64,000 bases of DNA from Paenibacillus sp. (GTDB taxonomy: Bacteria > Bacillota > Bacilli > Paenibacillales > Paenibacillaceae): NCBI GenBank assembly GCA_023512345.1, contig JAILZT010000007.1:1-64000 (forward strand), written 5' to 3'. The position numbers and the translations under genes were made by a program. Position 1 is the stretch's first letter; each line of letters opens with the position of its first letter. The notes under the pieces are model-generated. The model saw only the letters and a program-made list of their open reading frames with translations, ran no database searches and had not been told where the DNA came from. Positions 8,252 through 17,657 of this stretch are shown one piece after another.

Positions 8252-9148
8252 CTAGTTCATTCTCTTCGATGCTGTCAGCTTACGATAGATATATCTGCCG
8301 AAGAAACGAGCAGCCAGATTGAATATTAATATTGTAAGGACGAGTACAGCAGAAGCTCCAGCAGCTATTTCGGCTGCATCCGGAGCCAACCCCTCGCTGT
8401 TAACTTTCCAAATATGCACTGCAAGTGTTTCTGCTGGACGAAATGGGTTGAGCGGTGAAGTCGGGCTCAGTGGATTCCAGTTGCCGAAATCAAGTCTTGG
8501 ACTACTCATACCTGCTGTGAACATCAGTGCAGCAGCTTCCCCGAAGACACGACCTGCGGACAAAATGGTTCCCGTAATAATTGTGGGCAGAGCTACCGGA
8601 AACAAAACAGAAGTTACAATTTTCCATTTGGATAACCCGAGTGCGAACCCTGCTTCCTTCTGCTGCTTAGGAACTGTTCGGAAGGCTTGCTCTGTGATCC
8701 GCACCATTAACGGTAAATTAAATACGGTTAAGGCAAGTGCTCCGGACACTAAGGAGAATCCTAGGTCAAAATAGTTCACTATGAGCAATAGGCCAAACAA
8801 TCCGACTACGATAGATGGGAAAGAAGATAACACTTCCACGATCAAACGAATGAAGCTGGTTATTTTACCGGGACGTGCATACTCTGCCATAAAAATACCG
8901 GCTCCTAAGCCTAGTGGAACAGTAACAATCAATGTTAAGACAAGCAGATAGATCGAGTTGAACAGCTGTGGACCTACACCACCGCCTGCACGAATCTTCT
9001 GAGGTGGAGAGAAAAGAAAGTCCAGACTGATATGGCTTAATCCACGCATTAAAATGTATCCTAACAAGCCCAGCAGAATACCTACAATCAACAAAGCGAA
9101 GAATACGATAACAGTAGTTGCGATCTTGTCAACCGTTTTTGGCTTCAA
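8252..9148 (-). CDS. pstA: Phosphate ABC transporter permease PstA
   Basis: 298 residues with six predicted membrane helices and the permease loop EAGFALGLSKWKIVTSVLFPVALP, the EAA motif that contacts PstB. An extracytoplasmic loop (RLDFGNWNPLSPTSPLNP) is typical of PstA. The start is TTG at 9148 with GGAGG eight bases upstream, overlapping the pstC stop as TTGA. With PstC it forms the membrane channel of the phosphate importer. Confidence 0.95.
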   Translation of the reverse strand: MKPKTVDKIATTVIVFFALLIVGILLGLLGYILMRGLSHISLDFLFSPPQKIRAGGGVGPQLFNSIYLLVLTLIVTVPLGLGAGIFMAEYARPGKITSFIRLIVEVLSSFPSIVVGLFGLLLIVNYFDLGFSLVSGALALTVFNLPLMVRITEQAFRTVPKQQKEAGFALGLSKWKIVTSVLFPVALPTIITGTILSAGRVFGEAAALMFTAGMSSPRLDFGNWNPLSPTSPLNPFRPAETLAVHIWKVNSEGLAPDAAEIAAGASAVLVLTILIFNLAARFFGRYIYRKLTASKRMN

Positions 9149-10047
9149 ATCTTATTCCTCCCTTCAAGGAGACGGACGAGGAAGATGAAGATGAAGGTCA
9201 TCAGCATAAGGACAAGTGCCATACTCCATAGAGCATTGTTATGTGCTGATCCCATCGTGGTGTTACCCATTCCGAGTGTAATTACACTAGTTAAGGTTGA
9301 AGCTGATTCAAAAAGAGACCGTGGTACAAAAGGTGCATTTCCGATTACCATTTGTACAGCTAGTGCTTCACCAAAGGCACGTGCCATACCAAGTACAACC
9401 CCAGTCATGATAGCAGGCAATGTCGTTGGAATAATCACACGTGATATCGTCTGCCATCTGGTGGCACCGAGCGCAAAGGATGACTCCTTTAAATTTTGCG
9501 GCAAAGAAGCCAGCGCGTCTGCAGCCACGCTTGTAATGGTAGGCAGAATCATCACAGATAAAACAAGCGCGCCTGCAGCTACCCCGATACCTTGACCAGG
9601 AAAGGTGTTGCGAAGAAACGGTACTATAACGCTAAGTCCAATGAATCCGTACACTACAGAGGGAATTCCTGACAACAGTTCGATTACCGGCTGTAGCAGT
9701 TTTTTACCCCATCCTGGAACGATTTCAGTCATAAATAGTGCGGCACAAATACTTAGCGGACTAGCTATGAGTGCAGCTAGAAGTGTTACCAAGAAAGATC
9801 CGGCAATGAAAGGAAATGCACCATAGGATGCAGTATCACCCTCAGGAGACCATTTTGTACCGAATAAGAAATCGGCAACGGTAACATCACCGCTAATAAA
9901 AGTTGAAATACCTTTAGACGCTACAAAATATACCATCGATATAATAATGACTACCAATAGCAAGACACAAAAGGACATATAGGAACGCCCAATAAAATCT
10001 TCAATATGATGTTTTTCAATACGCGATTGTTTTGATTTTCCCCTCAA
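9145..10047 (-). CDS. pstC: Phosphate ABC transporter permease PstC
   Basis: 300 residues with about six membrane helices and the EAA loop ESSFALGATRWQTISRVIIP. An N-terminal cytoplasmic stretch (KSKQSRIEKHHIEDFIGR) precedes the first helix. It lies 92 bp after pstS, with a hairpin in the gap, and overlaps pstA by four bases, so PstC and PstA are made in equal amounts. Confidence 0.95.
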   Translation of the reverse strand: MRGKSKQSRIEKHHIEDFIGRSYMSFCVLLLVVIIISMVYFVASKGISTFISGDVTVADFLFGTKWSPEGDTASYGAFPFIAGSFLVTLLAALIASPLSICAALFMTEIVPGWGKKLLQPVIELLSGIPSVVYGFIGLSVIVPFLRNTFPGQGIGVAAGALVLSVMILPTITSVAADALASLPQNLKESSFALGATRWQTISRVIIPTTLPAIMTGVVLGMARAFGEALAVQMVIGNAPFVPRSLFESASTLTSVITLGMGNTTMGSAHNNALWSMALVLMLMTFIFIFLVRLLEGRNKI

Positions 10048-10075
10048 GAAGGCTCCCTCTTTCTAAAGTGAAAAG

Positions 10076-10099
10076 AGAGGCAGAAGGATTTCCGCCTCT
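10076..10099 (-). promoter_or_regulatory. Intercistronic hairpin between pstS and pstC
   Basis: AGAGGC and GCCTCT form a 6-bp stem with a 12-base loop. On the minus strand it is followed by CTTTTCAC, a weak T tract. It probably stabilises the pstS transcript or partly stops transcription, which would favour the binding protein over the permeases. Role inferred from position. Confidence 0.45.
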
Positions 10100-10139
10100 A
10101 ATCACTTGAAGTTCTAATAATTATAGCTTGGAATTTTAT

Positions 10140-11093
10140 TTACTTAGTAGTTACATTACCTTCGACATCACGGGATACCTGCATTTTGGATGCGGGAATG
10201 TAACCTAGTTCCACTACGTCTCCGGTTTGTACGTCATCTGTCAAGAAATAGTCAAGGAAAGCTTTTGTAATTTCATTAGGCTCACCATTTGTATACATGT
10301 GCTCGTAAGCCCATACTGGATATTTACCAGCAATAACATTATCAACAGAAGGCTCGACACCTTCATAGCTAAGCGATTTTACAGAATCATCAAGATAAGA
10401 CAATCCCAAATATCCGATAGCACCTGGTGTTTCTCCGATCATTTTCTTAACTGTACCGGATGAATCCTCTTGAATGGATCCTTGCAAATCATCTGTTTTC
10501 ATACCAAGTGCAAAGCCTTCAAAGGTAGCACGTGTTCCGGAACTGCCTGGACGGTTGATAATTTGAATCTTTTGATCTGCACCGCCAACTTCTTTCCAGT
10601 TCGTAACTTTACCTGTGAAAATATCTACAAGCTGCTGCTTCGTTAATCCATCTACACCCGCATCTGGATGAGTTACTGCTGCAATACCTACAACTGCAAC
10701 TTGGTGATCTACTAGCGCTTTAGCTTTTTCAGCATCTGCATCTTTTAATTTTTCTTCAGCGAATACGTCTGAGTTACCGATATCTACTTGCTTCTCAGCA
10801 ACTTGTGTTAACCCTGTTCCACTACCGCCGCCTTGTACCTGAATATCCACGCCTCCGTTGGTTTCCATGAACTTTTCAGCTACTTGTTCTACTAACGGTT
10901 GTAAAGCTGTTGATCCCGAAGCCAGAATGGAACCACTGAGGTCACTGCTTGCTTCTGCTGGTGCATTTGTAGCCGCTGCATTGCTGCCACCGTTATTGGT
11001 TGTTGCATTATTTCCTCCGTTATTTCCACACGCCGCAAGTGCGACTACACTCGTTAATGCCAAAGCCATTATCCAGGATTTTCTAAATTGCAT
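10140..11093 (-). CDS. pstS: Phosphate-binding lipoprotein PstS
   Basis: 317 residues. The signal peptide MQFRKSWIMALALTSVVALA ends in a lipobox with Cys22 (LAAC), followed by an Asn/Gly/Ala-rich linker (about 23-50). The binding domain has the phosphate motifs SGSTALQPL, GGGSGTG and NRPGSSGTRATFEGF. It is a membrane-anchored receptor that delivers phosphate to PstCA. First gene of the operon, divergent from a LysR regulator. I see only a weak 11-bp-spaced pattern upstream and no convincing Pho box. Confidence 0.96.
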   Translation of the reverse strand: MQFRKSWIMALALTSVVALAACGNNGGNNATTNNGGSNAAATNAPAEASSDLSGSILASGSTALQPLVEQVAEKFMETNGGVDIQVQGGGSGTGLTQVAEKQVDIGNSDVFAEEKLKDADAEKAKALVDHQVAVVGIAAVTHPDAGVDGLTKQQLVDIFTGKVTNWKEVGGADQKIQIINRPGSSGTRATFEGFALGMKTDDLQGSIQEDSSGTVKKMIGETPGAIGYLGLSYLDDSVKSLSYEGVEPSVDNVIAGKYPVWAYEHMYTNGEPNEITKAFLDYFLTDDVQTGDVVELGYIPASKMQVSRDVEGNVTTK

Positions 11094-11287
11094 TGTTTTT
11101 TGTCTCCCCTTTTGAGTTTTATGTCGCTTCTAACTCTTCCTATTCTAGGGCTCGTTCGTTAGATAAAAGTCATAGTTATGTAAAATCAAAGATAAATAAT
11201 CAAATATAATTTGTATATCAATATAGAAATAATCTATACTCAGAAGACAATATGATATTATTGCGATGATCTAATGGAGGATCGGCT

Positions 11288-12175
11288 ATGAATATTACCA
11301 AATTACATATCCTTGTTCTTATCGAAAAGTATAAAAAAGTTACGGATGTGGCAGCAGAATTGGGATTGAAACAACCCACTGTAACCTTTCATATGAAGAG
11401 TCTGGAAAGCGAACTGGGAACCGCACTGTTCCAATATCGTAGTGGCCGGGTGCTGTTAACTGAAGCTGGAAGGACATTGTATCAATATGCAGTCAAAATG
11501 GTTTACCTAAATGCAGAAGCAGAACGAAGCATCAAACAATTCACTTCTCCTTCTGATGGAGAATTAGAACTCGTGGCTGGGTATATCCCAGGAACTTATC
11601 TTCTGCCAAAAATGATTTCTCCATTCATGAAACAATACCCCGGCTCTAAACTCTCTTTATCTATTCAGGAGGATTCCTTATTGCGAGAACAATTGCGCCT
11701 TCAGGAAGTTCAATTTGCGTTGCTGCATAATATGGATACCAGCGATAAATCTTTTAACTATCAACAACTAGTGTCTGAAGAAGCTGTACTGATCTATGCT
11801 CCTGGTCATCCCTTTGATGAGAATCCACCTGTCACCGCAGAACAAGTTGCTAGTCAACCATGGGTACAACATGCGGAGGGCTCAACGCTTCGGATAATTG
11901 CGGACAAATGGGCCAAGCTTAATCACGTTCGACTTTGGAATCGGACAGAGCTCAATTCACCAGAAACTCTGAAAGCATTAGTTAGCCAAGGGGATTCTGT
12001 AGGGATTTTTTCAAAAGCAGGAATTGAAGCGGAGTTGTCATTAGGGCGGTTAAAATATACTTCCCTGCCGGGAGTTCAGACGGAGTTCGGGAGATTTATG
12101 CTGGCGTGGCGGAAGGACTATATTCTCTCGGCACTGCAGCAAGCTTTTGTAAATGGAATTATCGATATTCAATAA
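11288..12175 (+). CDS. LysR-family transcriptional regulator
   Basis: 295 residues. The N-terminal winged helix-turn-helix is standard: VTDVAAELGLKQPTVTFHMKSLESELGTALF (about 17-47). An effector domain follows. It is divergent from pstS across about 190 AT-rich bases. LysR proteins often control the divergent gene, so a link with phosphate uptake is possible but unproven; resemblance to CysL-like regulators is another option. The start follows ATGGAGGATCGGCT. Confidence 0.9.
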   Translation: MNITKLHILVLIEKYKKVTDVAAELGLKQPTVTFHMKSLESELGTALFQYRSGRVLLTEAGRTLYQYAVKMVYLNAEAERSIKQFTSPSDGELELVAGYIPGTYLLPKMISPFMKQYPGSKLSLSIQEDSLLREQLRLQEVQFALLHNMDTSDKSFNYQQLVSEEAVLIYAPGHPFDENPPVTAEQVASQPWVQHAEGSTLRIIADKWAKLNHVRLWNRTELNSPETLKALVSQGDSVGIFSKAGIEAELSLGRLKYTSLPGVQTEFGRFMLAWRKDYILSALQQAFVNGIIDIQ

Positions 12176-12176
12176 T

Positions 12177-12231
12177 AAAAAACCGGTACGTCTCCAGTCA
12201 CTTATAGCGACTACTTAGACCTACCGGTTTT
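12177..12231. terminator. Bidirectional terminator between convergent lysR-type and methyltransferase genes
   Basis: AAACCGGTA and TACCGGTTT form a 9-bp stem with a long loop that can itself pair weakly. A and T runs on both sides allow use by both converging genes. Confidence 0.8.
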
Positions 12232-12233
12232 GT

Positions 12234-13082
12234 TTATTCATTAGAAATGTTTTTTCGAGCTACCAAGGTAAATGTCTTGGGTATGCCTTTATCATACACA
12301 TCCGAGGATAGATTAGGCTCCTCAACCAGCTTATCTATGATAAGACCGCTGCCTGCTGCTGCTGTCACAATTTCACCTAACGTCCAGCGCCGCCAGTACA
12401 CGACACTTTGCTGAAGATCATCCGCCATGGCCCCAGACGCAGGTAAGTATTTGGAATAGGATACTTTTTTCTCTTCTAGGCCTGTATCGAAATAGTCTCC
12501 AGTTACTTTATGCTTACGCACTTTAGCGGTGGAACCTTTGGATGAAATGAGTTTGGTCGTTATGGGGTGGAAATCTCGCAATACAAAGATCCCTCCAGGA
12601 GCTAGTAACCGATAGGCAGTATCCATGAACAGACTCAGGTCGGTAAAGTAGTGAACGATCCCCTGTTCAGCAAATACGATATCATACGACGCATTCAGGA
12701 TTTCTTCCGGTAGCTTGAGCACATCTGATACGATATATGTCAGCGGGACTCCGGCTTCCTCTGCCAGATCAGCCGCATAGCGGGCATTAGCCTCTGAGAA
12801 ATCTGCAACAGTAGTTTCAGCCCCGAGCAACCCCAATGCTACTGCCTTCATACCGTTAGAACCCATCAAATTCATAATCTTTTTCCCTGACACCTCTCCA
12901 AAATAAGAGGAAAGCGGAATTAGCTTATTAACAGGATCTTTGCGTAACTTAGCCGCTGCTTCAGCTGGAGTTCCGAATCGGCTTGTCCATGCACTATATG
13001 TATCTTCGTTCCACAGCTCTTCACTGCTTGGTCCAGCTTCCTTTGTAAAGCCGGGTTCGTTCTCTTGATCAAATTCCTTCAT
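12234..13082 (-). CDS. Class I SAM-dependent methyltransferase
   Basis: 282 residues. The SAM-binding motif I region is weakly glycine-rich (KKIMNLMGSNGMKAVALGLLGAETTVADFS), followed by YDIVFAEQGIVHYFTD and GGIFVLRDFHPI, the pattern of a class I Rossmann methyltransferase. The substrate is unknown. No signal peptide. It stands about 30 bp downstream of an EamA transporter gene on the same strand, so the two may be cotranscribed. Confidence 0.82.
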   Translation of the reverse strand: MKEFDQENEPGFTKEAGPSSEELWNEDTYSAWTSRFGTPAEAAAKLRKDPVNKLIPLSSYFGEVSGKKIMNLMGSNGMKAVALGLLGAETTVADFSEANARYAADLAEEAGVPLTYIVSDVLKLPEEILNASYDIVFAEQGIVHYFTDLSLFMDTAYRLLAPGGIFVLRDFHPITTKLISSKGSTAKVRKHKVTGDYFDTGLEEKKVSYSKYLPASGAMADDLQQSVVYWRRWTLGEIVTAAAGSGLIIDKLVEEPNLSSDVYDKGIPKTFTLVARKNISNE

Positions 13083-13112
13083 TATTTGTAACCCCTTTTT
13101 CTAATATACACT

Positions 13113-14027
13113 TTAAGAAGCATTATCCAATACACGAGCAATCTCTTTACTTTTTTTGCGTCCTGCATATAAATAGGCAGCCAAACCACTCATAACCAGC
13201 ATACTTCCAGTCCATTGCAGACCCGTTAATTGTTCACCCAAAAGTAAATATGCCAATATACTTGCACCTACCGGCTCACCCAGAATATTCATGGAAACCG
13301 TGGTCGCCGAAACAAATTGTAACAGCCAGTTAAATAAAATATGACCAAATACAGTAGGAACTATAGCCAGGAGTATAAAAATCCCCCACTCCCGCGGCGG
13401 ATAGTCAAAGAAAGGAATATCCATAGCGATATTATAGATAGCAAATACTATGGAAGCTGAAATAAAAACAATTAGACTATACAAATACGAAGGCATCCGA
13501 ACAACTACCTTTTGACCAATCAGCATATGAACAGCAACGGCAGCCGTTCCCCCGACAGATAATAAATCCCCCTTTATGTTATCCGCCGAAATTCCAACAT
13601 CTCCCCAGCCAATAAACATTACGCCTATAATGGCAATTCCCATTCCTAAAAGCGCTGATAATGCTGTTCTTTCTTTAAAGATAAAATAAGCACCCAGCAT
13701 TATGAATACCGGTTCCAGAGCCATGATCATCGTCGAACTGGCTACGGAGGTGTATTTCAACGAACCCATCCACAGCAAGAAATGCAAGGCCAGCATAATC
13801 CCAGAGGAAAGAAGCAGAATCCAGTCTTTTTTACGCAAAGCAAATAAGGCCCCGCTATAAGGACGGGCAAAAGGCAGCATAAGCAAAGAAGTGAACAGCA
13901 ACCGGTACATCCCCTGCACAGAAGCAGGAGCAGCTGACCATTTAATGAAGATCGAAGAAAATGAGATGGCTATAATCCCAATCATCATAAGCAAAGGTAC
14001 AGGAATTGGCGAAGATTTTCGGTTCAT
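13113..14027 (-). CDS. EamA/DMT-superfamily transporter
   Basis: 304 residues with ten predicted membrane helices in two EamA repeats. The first repeat includes FSSIFIKWSAAPASVQGMYR and ALEPVFIMLGAYFIFKE; the second ends with NILGEPVGASILAYLLLGEQ. Such proteins export amino acids or other small metabolites. The ATG at 14027 (MNRKSSPIPVP) is chosen because AAAGGAA lies eight bases upstream; the GTG at 14060 has no site. Confidence 0.88.
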   Translation of the reverse strand: MNRKSSPIPVPLLMMIGIIAISFSSIFIKWSAAPASVQGMYRLLFTSLLMLPFARPYSGALFALRKKDWILLLSSGIMLALHFLLWMGSLKYTSVASSTMIMALEPVFIMLGAYFIFKERTALSALLGMGIAIIGVMFIGWGDVGISADNIKGDLLSVGGTAAVAVHMLIGQKVVVRMPSYLYSLIVFISASIVFAIYNIAMDIPFFDYPPREWGIFILLAIVPTVFGHILFNWLLQFVSATTVSMNILGEPVGASILAYLLLGEQLTGLQWTGSMLVMSGLAAYLYAGRKKSKEIARVLDNAS

Positions 14028-14124
14028 GGAAAAGGTTCCTTTCAAAGTCTTTAAAGTCACTTATGATAATGTAACTCAGAAGACGAAAAAATACAGCCCT
14101 TTTCATAAAATTTCACCACTTAAT

Positions 14125-14952
14125 TTATTCTGTTTGAAGGAGAGGGGCATACATCATTAAGGCATGATTCTCTGTAATAAGCTCATCCTGTGCCAAATCA
14201 CCGATCTGCGTAATCTTTTTGCGGCGTATACTGTTACTCCGTATATACCCTCCCCAAGGCTCCATTCGGATAATATGTGCACTTTCATAGATTTCATACT
14301 GGTATAAAGGTTTCTCCGTACATCTCCATTCTCCATGAAGATGAGTATCATCGAGCCACAGCTTAAGCTGATACGTACAATCTGTGTGATTCACCATTTG
14401 CAGATCTAAATAATTATAGGAGCAAGTGGCTCCGCTGCCGAAAGGCTGAGTGCGCTGTTCATCTGGAAAAACATCGTAGCTATGTCTATGGCGTTCAGTA
14501 ACCGTTAAAGGAGTATGTAATGTCATCCAGTAGATCAGATTAGAAAGCTGGCAGAGTCCTCCACCCACACCGGAGCGGAACCCTCCATAATGCAGTACCA
14601 TTCCATCCAAATAACCTTTACGTTTGGTCGGTTTACCTATACTTCTCCAATAGGAGAATCTTTCGCCCGGCTTGAGCACTAGACCATTCAATTTAGAGAC
14701 AGCTAAACGTAGATTCGTTATTTTATTATATTGAAGCTCCATATCTACATTTCGGAGGCTGCGAAGTAAAGGTGTAGCATGGCTGAAAATCTTGTAATCC
14801 AATGGCTCGGTAAGTCGTAACTTGGCCAGTCTTCCCTGCTCAGAACCTATATACCATAATAGATACCTTTTCCAAGTGAAATAACGTTTTCCAGCGAAGA
14901 GTCTCAATTTGGATCGTTGAATCGGCTTCATAACATTCAGAGCTGTTTTCAA
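14125..14952 (-). CDS. VanW-family protein
   Basis: 275 residues with the VanW core: VSKLNGLVLKPGERFSYWR, GMVLHYGGFRSGVGGGLCQL and the MTLHTPLTVTERHRHSYD segment. VanW-domain proteins occur in glycopeptide-resistance clusters and in many spore-formers, usually with unknown function. No van genes are nearby, so resistance should not be inferred. The start is TTG at 14952, directly after the stop of the preceding hydrolase gene, with GAGGTG nine bases upstream; translation is probably coupled. Confidence 0.88.
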   Translation of the reverse strand: MKTALNVMKPIQRSKLRLFAGKRYFTWKRYLLWYIGSEQGRLAKLRLTEPLDYKIFSHATPLLRSLRNVDMELQYNKITNLRLAVSKLNGLVLKPGERFSYWRSIGKPTKRKGYLDGMVLHYGGFRSGVGGGLCQLSNLIYWMTLHTPLTVTERHRHSYDVFPDEQRTQPFGSGATCSYNYLDLQMVNHTDCTYQLKLWLDDTHLHGEWRCTEKPLYQYEIYESAHIIRMEPWGGYIRSNSIRRKKITQIGDLAQDELITENHALMMYAPLLQTE

Positions 14953-15480
14953 CTAGAATTGCACCTCACTCTCACGTTTGAGGGTTACAAATCTTCCTCC
15001 CAGCATTCTATTATGATGTTGAATGATCTCTTTACTGGTGATATAGGGCTGATCGAAAGTACTATGAGCATCTTCCACTAAAACACTCGAGTAACCTAAG
15101 CTATAGGATCTTCTGCAAGTCGTATCCAGACAAAATTCAGTTTGCATCCCAGCAATAACTAGATTTGTGATCCCTAGCTTTTGAAGCTCCTCGTCCAGTG
15201 TAGTTAAGTGAAACGCATCCCATGTAGGTTTTTCAACTATAATTTCACCTTCAAGGGGAGTCACTTGACTACTAATTTGCCATGTAGTTGTCCCTTTTGT
15301 ATATTCTTCATCAGAAGTATGCTGGACGTACACCACGGGCACTCCCTTTCGGCGTGCTTTATTAAGCAGTGAAACTATTCGTTCCATAACACCAGTCTCA
15401 TCATGGAGCTTATCATTGGGATACGAAAACATTGCTTCTTGAACATCGATAATTAATAAGGCAGTTCTTTGATCTGTCAT
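14953..15480 (-). CDS. Isochorismatase-family cysteine hydrolase
   Basis: 175 residues. Family hallmarks are the Asp of ALLIIDVQ, the Lys in VEKPTWDAFH, and the catalytic Cys in LVIAGMQTEFCLDTTCR. The ATG at 15480 (MTDQRTALL) is preferred over the longer reading because CAGGTG lies eight bases upstream and it fits the family's usual length. Members hydrolyse small amides or enol ethers (nicotinamidase-like or isochorismatase-like); the substrate here is unknown. It is followed directly by the VanW-family gene. Confidence 0.88.
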   Translation of the reverse strand: MTDQRTALLIIDVQEAMFSYPNDKLHDETGVMERIVSLLNKARRKGVPVVYVQHTSDEEYTKGTTTWQISSQVTPLEGEIIVEKPTWDAFHLTTLDEELQKLGITNLVIAGMQTEFCLDTTCRRSYSLGYSSVLVEDAHSTFDQPYITSKEIIQHHNRMLGGRFVTLKRESEVQF

Positions 15481-15558
15481 TTGTAATACACCTGCTTCAT
15501 TCTTATTTTGCAAAGAGTATACCAAACCTAGACAACACATACATCCTTAAATAGTTAC

Positions 15559-15607
15559 AAAAAAAACCCGTAATTTCGGTCCATGAAGGACATCCAAAAT
15601 CACGGGT
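15559..15607 (-). terminator. Terminator of the PTS operon
   Basis: ACCCGTGATTTTGG pairs imperfectly with CCGAAATTACGGGT, followed on the minus strand by eight T residues. It lies just after the IICB stop codon. Confidence 0.85.
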
Positions 15608-15622
15608 ACTCTTCTAAATTTT

Positions 15623-17074
15623 TTATTTCATTAGTTTTTGGATATCATCCTTGATTTGCTCGGATTTAGGTCCAAATACAATTTGCACTGCACCCTGTCC
15701 CAATCTCATCACACCGGATGCACCAAGTTGCTTGAGCGCAGAATCTTTAACTGCCTTTTCGTCATTCACGATAAGACGCAGACGAGTGATACAGGCGTCG
15801 ATGTTACGAACATTACCTGCTCCGCCGATATTTTCAAGAATCTTGGCAGCTCTGGATGAAGCGGAGAGGTCGTTACCACCTACATTTTCGATTTCATCCT
15901 CGTCATCATCTTCACGACCTGGTGTCTTCAGTTTGAACTTGGTAATGATGAATCGGAACAGTACATAATACAGTACAAAGAATGCAAGCCCAACAGGAAT
16001 TAATAACCATGCGTTGGTTGATAACTTCATATTTACCAAGTAGTCAATTAGACCGGCAGAGAAACCAAAGCCTAATTTAACATCGAGAACATACATGATA
16101 ACTCCTGCAAGACCCGTCAACACCGCATGAACCAGGTACAGAAGCGGTGCTACGAACATAAATGAAAACTCCAGTGGTTCTGTAATCCCTGTCAAGAAAG
16201 AGGCAATGGCAGAACCGATAAAGATAGAAGCAACCATTTTCTTCTTCTCAGGTTTCGCAGTGTGAATGAACGCCAGGGCTGCACCTGGTAAAGCGAACAT
16301 CATTATCGGGAAGAATCCAGTCATGAACATTCCGGCAGTTTTATCTCCTGCAAAGAACCGACTTAAGTCACCATGTATTACCTCACCGGCTGCGTTAGTG
16401 AAATCACCAATTTGCAGCCAGGCAATAGTGTTCATAACATGGTGTAATCCTATTGGAATCAAGAGACGATTGGCGGTACCAAAGATAAATGCTCCTAGAG
16501 CGCCGAGACTAACTACCCAGTTTCCAAAATCACTGATCACATCTTGCACAGGGCTCCAGATCATCCCTACGAATACTGCCAAAACCATCATGGAGGCAGC
16601 TGTTATAATTGGAACAAAACGTTTACCTGCAAAAAATCCGAGCCAATCCGGCATTTTAATATTGTGATATTTTTTGTAAAGGAATGCGGCCCATCCACCT
16701 GCAAATATCCCCCCAAGAACGCCCATATTCAATACAACATCGTCGTTGATGAAAGAGAACTGCAAGGGAACAATTACAAGAATCTTAGTGAGTACCATAT
16801 AGGCAATTAATCCGGACAGAGCGGCAACCGCATCGCCGGCAAATCCGATAGCTACCCCTACTGCAAAGATTAATGCCAAATTCCCAAATATGGCCCCCGC
16901 GCCAGCGTTCAGGAATGGAGCTACATACTGATTAAGAAATCCGCCTACAGCACTGCCCAAATGTAAATCCTTCTCATAGTTAATTAGACCAAAGCCTTGC
17001 AGAATTGCTGCCGCCGGCATCGTTGCAACTGGCAACATTAGTGACTTACCCAATTTTTGAAGAAAAGCCAACAT
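15623..17074 (-). CDS. PTS transporter IICB, glucose/N-acetylglucosamine family
   Basis: 483 residues. IIC occupies about 1-380 with multiple membrane helices and the motif GITEPLEFSFMF. IIB is at about 405-483 with the phosphorylation site Cys428 in NIDACITRLRL. The segment GLHHVMNTIAWLQIGDFTNA is closer to N-acetylglucosamine permeases (NagE/NagP) than to PtsG as I know them. There is no fused IIA; a separate IIA gene lies just upstream. The operon leader is a GlcT-type antiterminator target, so the substrate could be glucose or N-acetylglucosamine. Confidence 0.92.
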   Translation of the reverse strand: MLAFLQKLGKSLMLPVATMPAAAILQGFGLINYEKDLHLGSAVGGFLNQYVAPFLNAGAGAIFGNLALIFAVGVAIGFAGDAVAALSGLIAYMVLTKILVIVPLQFSFINDDVVLNMGVLGGIFAGGWAAFLYKKYHNIKMPDWLGFFAGKRFVPIITAASMMVLAVFVGMIWSPVQDVISDFGNWVVSLGALGAFIFGTANRLLIPIGLHHVMNTIAWLQIGDFTNAAGEVIHGDLSRFFAGDKTAGMFMTGFFPIMMFALPGAALAFIHTAKPEKKKMVASIFIGSAIASFLTGITEPLEFSFMFVAPLLYLVHAVLTGLAGVIMYVLDVKLGFGFSAGLIDYLVNMKLSTNAWLLIPVGLAFFVLYYVLFRFIITKFKLKTPGREDDDEDEIENVGGNDLSASSRAAKILENIGGAGNVRNIDACITRLRLIVNDEKAVKDSALKQLGASGVMRLGQGAVQIVFGPKSEQIKDDIQKLMK

Positions 17075-17126
17075 AATACAATCATCTCCTCATTTTTAAT
17101 TTCTTGATCTTATATTGTGTTATAGC

Positions 17127-17636
17127 CTAGAAGCCAACTGTTAGAATGCTGTCTTTGTTAGCCGTTACCTTGCTGAAATGCTGTTCTACTTTGTAGTTAA
17201 ATTCCTCACTACTCGTCACAATTACGGGTGTGATGGTACGTAGACCTGCTGCCCGAATGGCCTCCAGATCAAATTCAATCAGGATTTGCCCAGCTTTGAC
17301 AATGTCACCAGTAGCAATATGGCTGATGAAACCGCTTCCCTTTAAGCTTACGGTATCGATTCCGATATGCAGGAGCAACTGAAGCCCAGATGCGTGTTCC
17401 AATATAATAGCGTGGTTCGTTTTAACAACGTGGGCTACCTTACCATCAAAAGGGGCTAACAATTTCCCTTCTATAGGTTCTATGGCTATTCCTTTGCCCA
17501 TATGTCCACCTGCAAAAGTTTCGTCCGGAACTTCGGATAATGGTACGGATTGACCACTTACTGGAGCTAGGATCTCAATAGTATGTTGTTGATCAGCAGG
17601 TTTCTCTTCTTTTTTTGATTTCCATCTGGAAAACAT
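17127..17636 (-). CDS. crr: PTS IIA component, glucose type
   Basis: 169 residues. The IIA-Glc fold carries the two active-site histidines: His in KTNHAIILEH and the phosphorylated His in LLLHIGIDTVSLKG. A short charged N-terminus (MFSRWKSKKEEKPAD) precedes the domain. The ATG at 17636 is chosen because the GTG at 17645 lies inside the GGAG ribosome-binding site. It passes phosphate from HPr to the IIB domain of the next gene, and may also serve other permeases that lack their own IIA. Confidence 0.92.
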   Translation of the reverse strand: MFSRWKSKKEEKPADQQHTIEILAPVSGQSVPLSEVPDETFAGGHMGKGIAIEPIEGKLLAPFDGKVAHVVKTNHAIILEHASGLQLLLHIGIDTVSLKGSGFISHIATGDIVKAGQILIEFDLEAIRAAGLRTITPVIVTSSEEFNYKVEQHFSKVTANKDSILTVGF

Positions 17637-17657
17637 AGTTATCACTCCTTACCGATG

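Noticed and set aside
11094..11287. Pho box upstream of pstS
   Set aside because: Only a loose 11-bp pattern (TTACAT, TGACTT, TAACGA) is seen before a possible TAGAAT; too weak to call.
14125..14952. Vancomycin resistance gene
   Set aside because: The VanW domain alone does not confer resistance, and no vanA/vanH/vanX-like gene is near.
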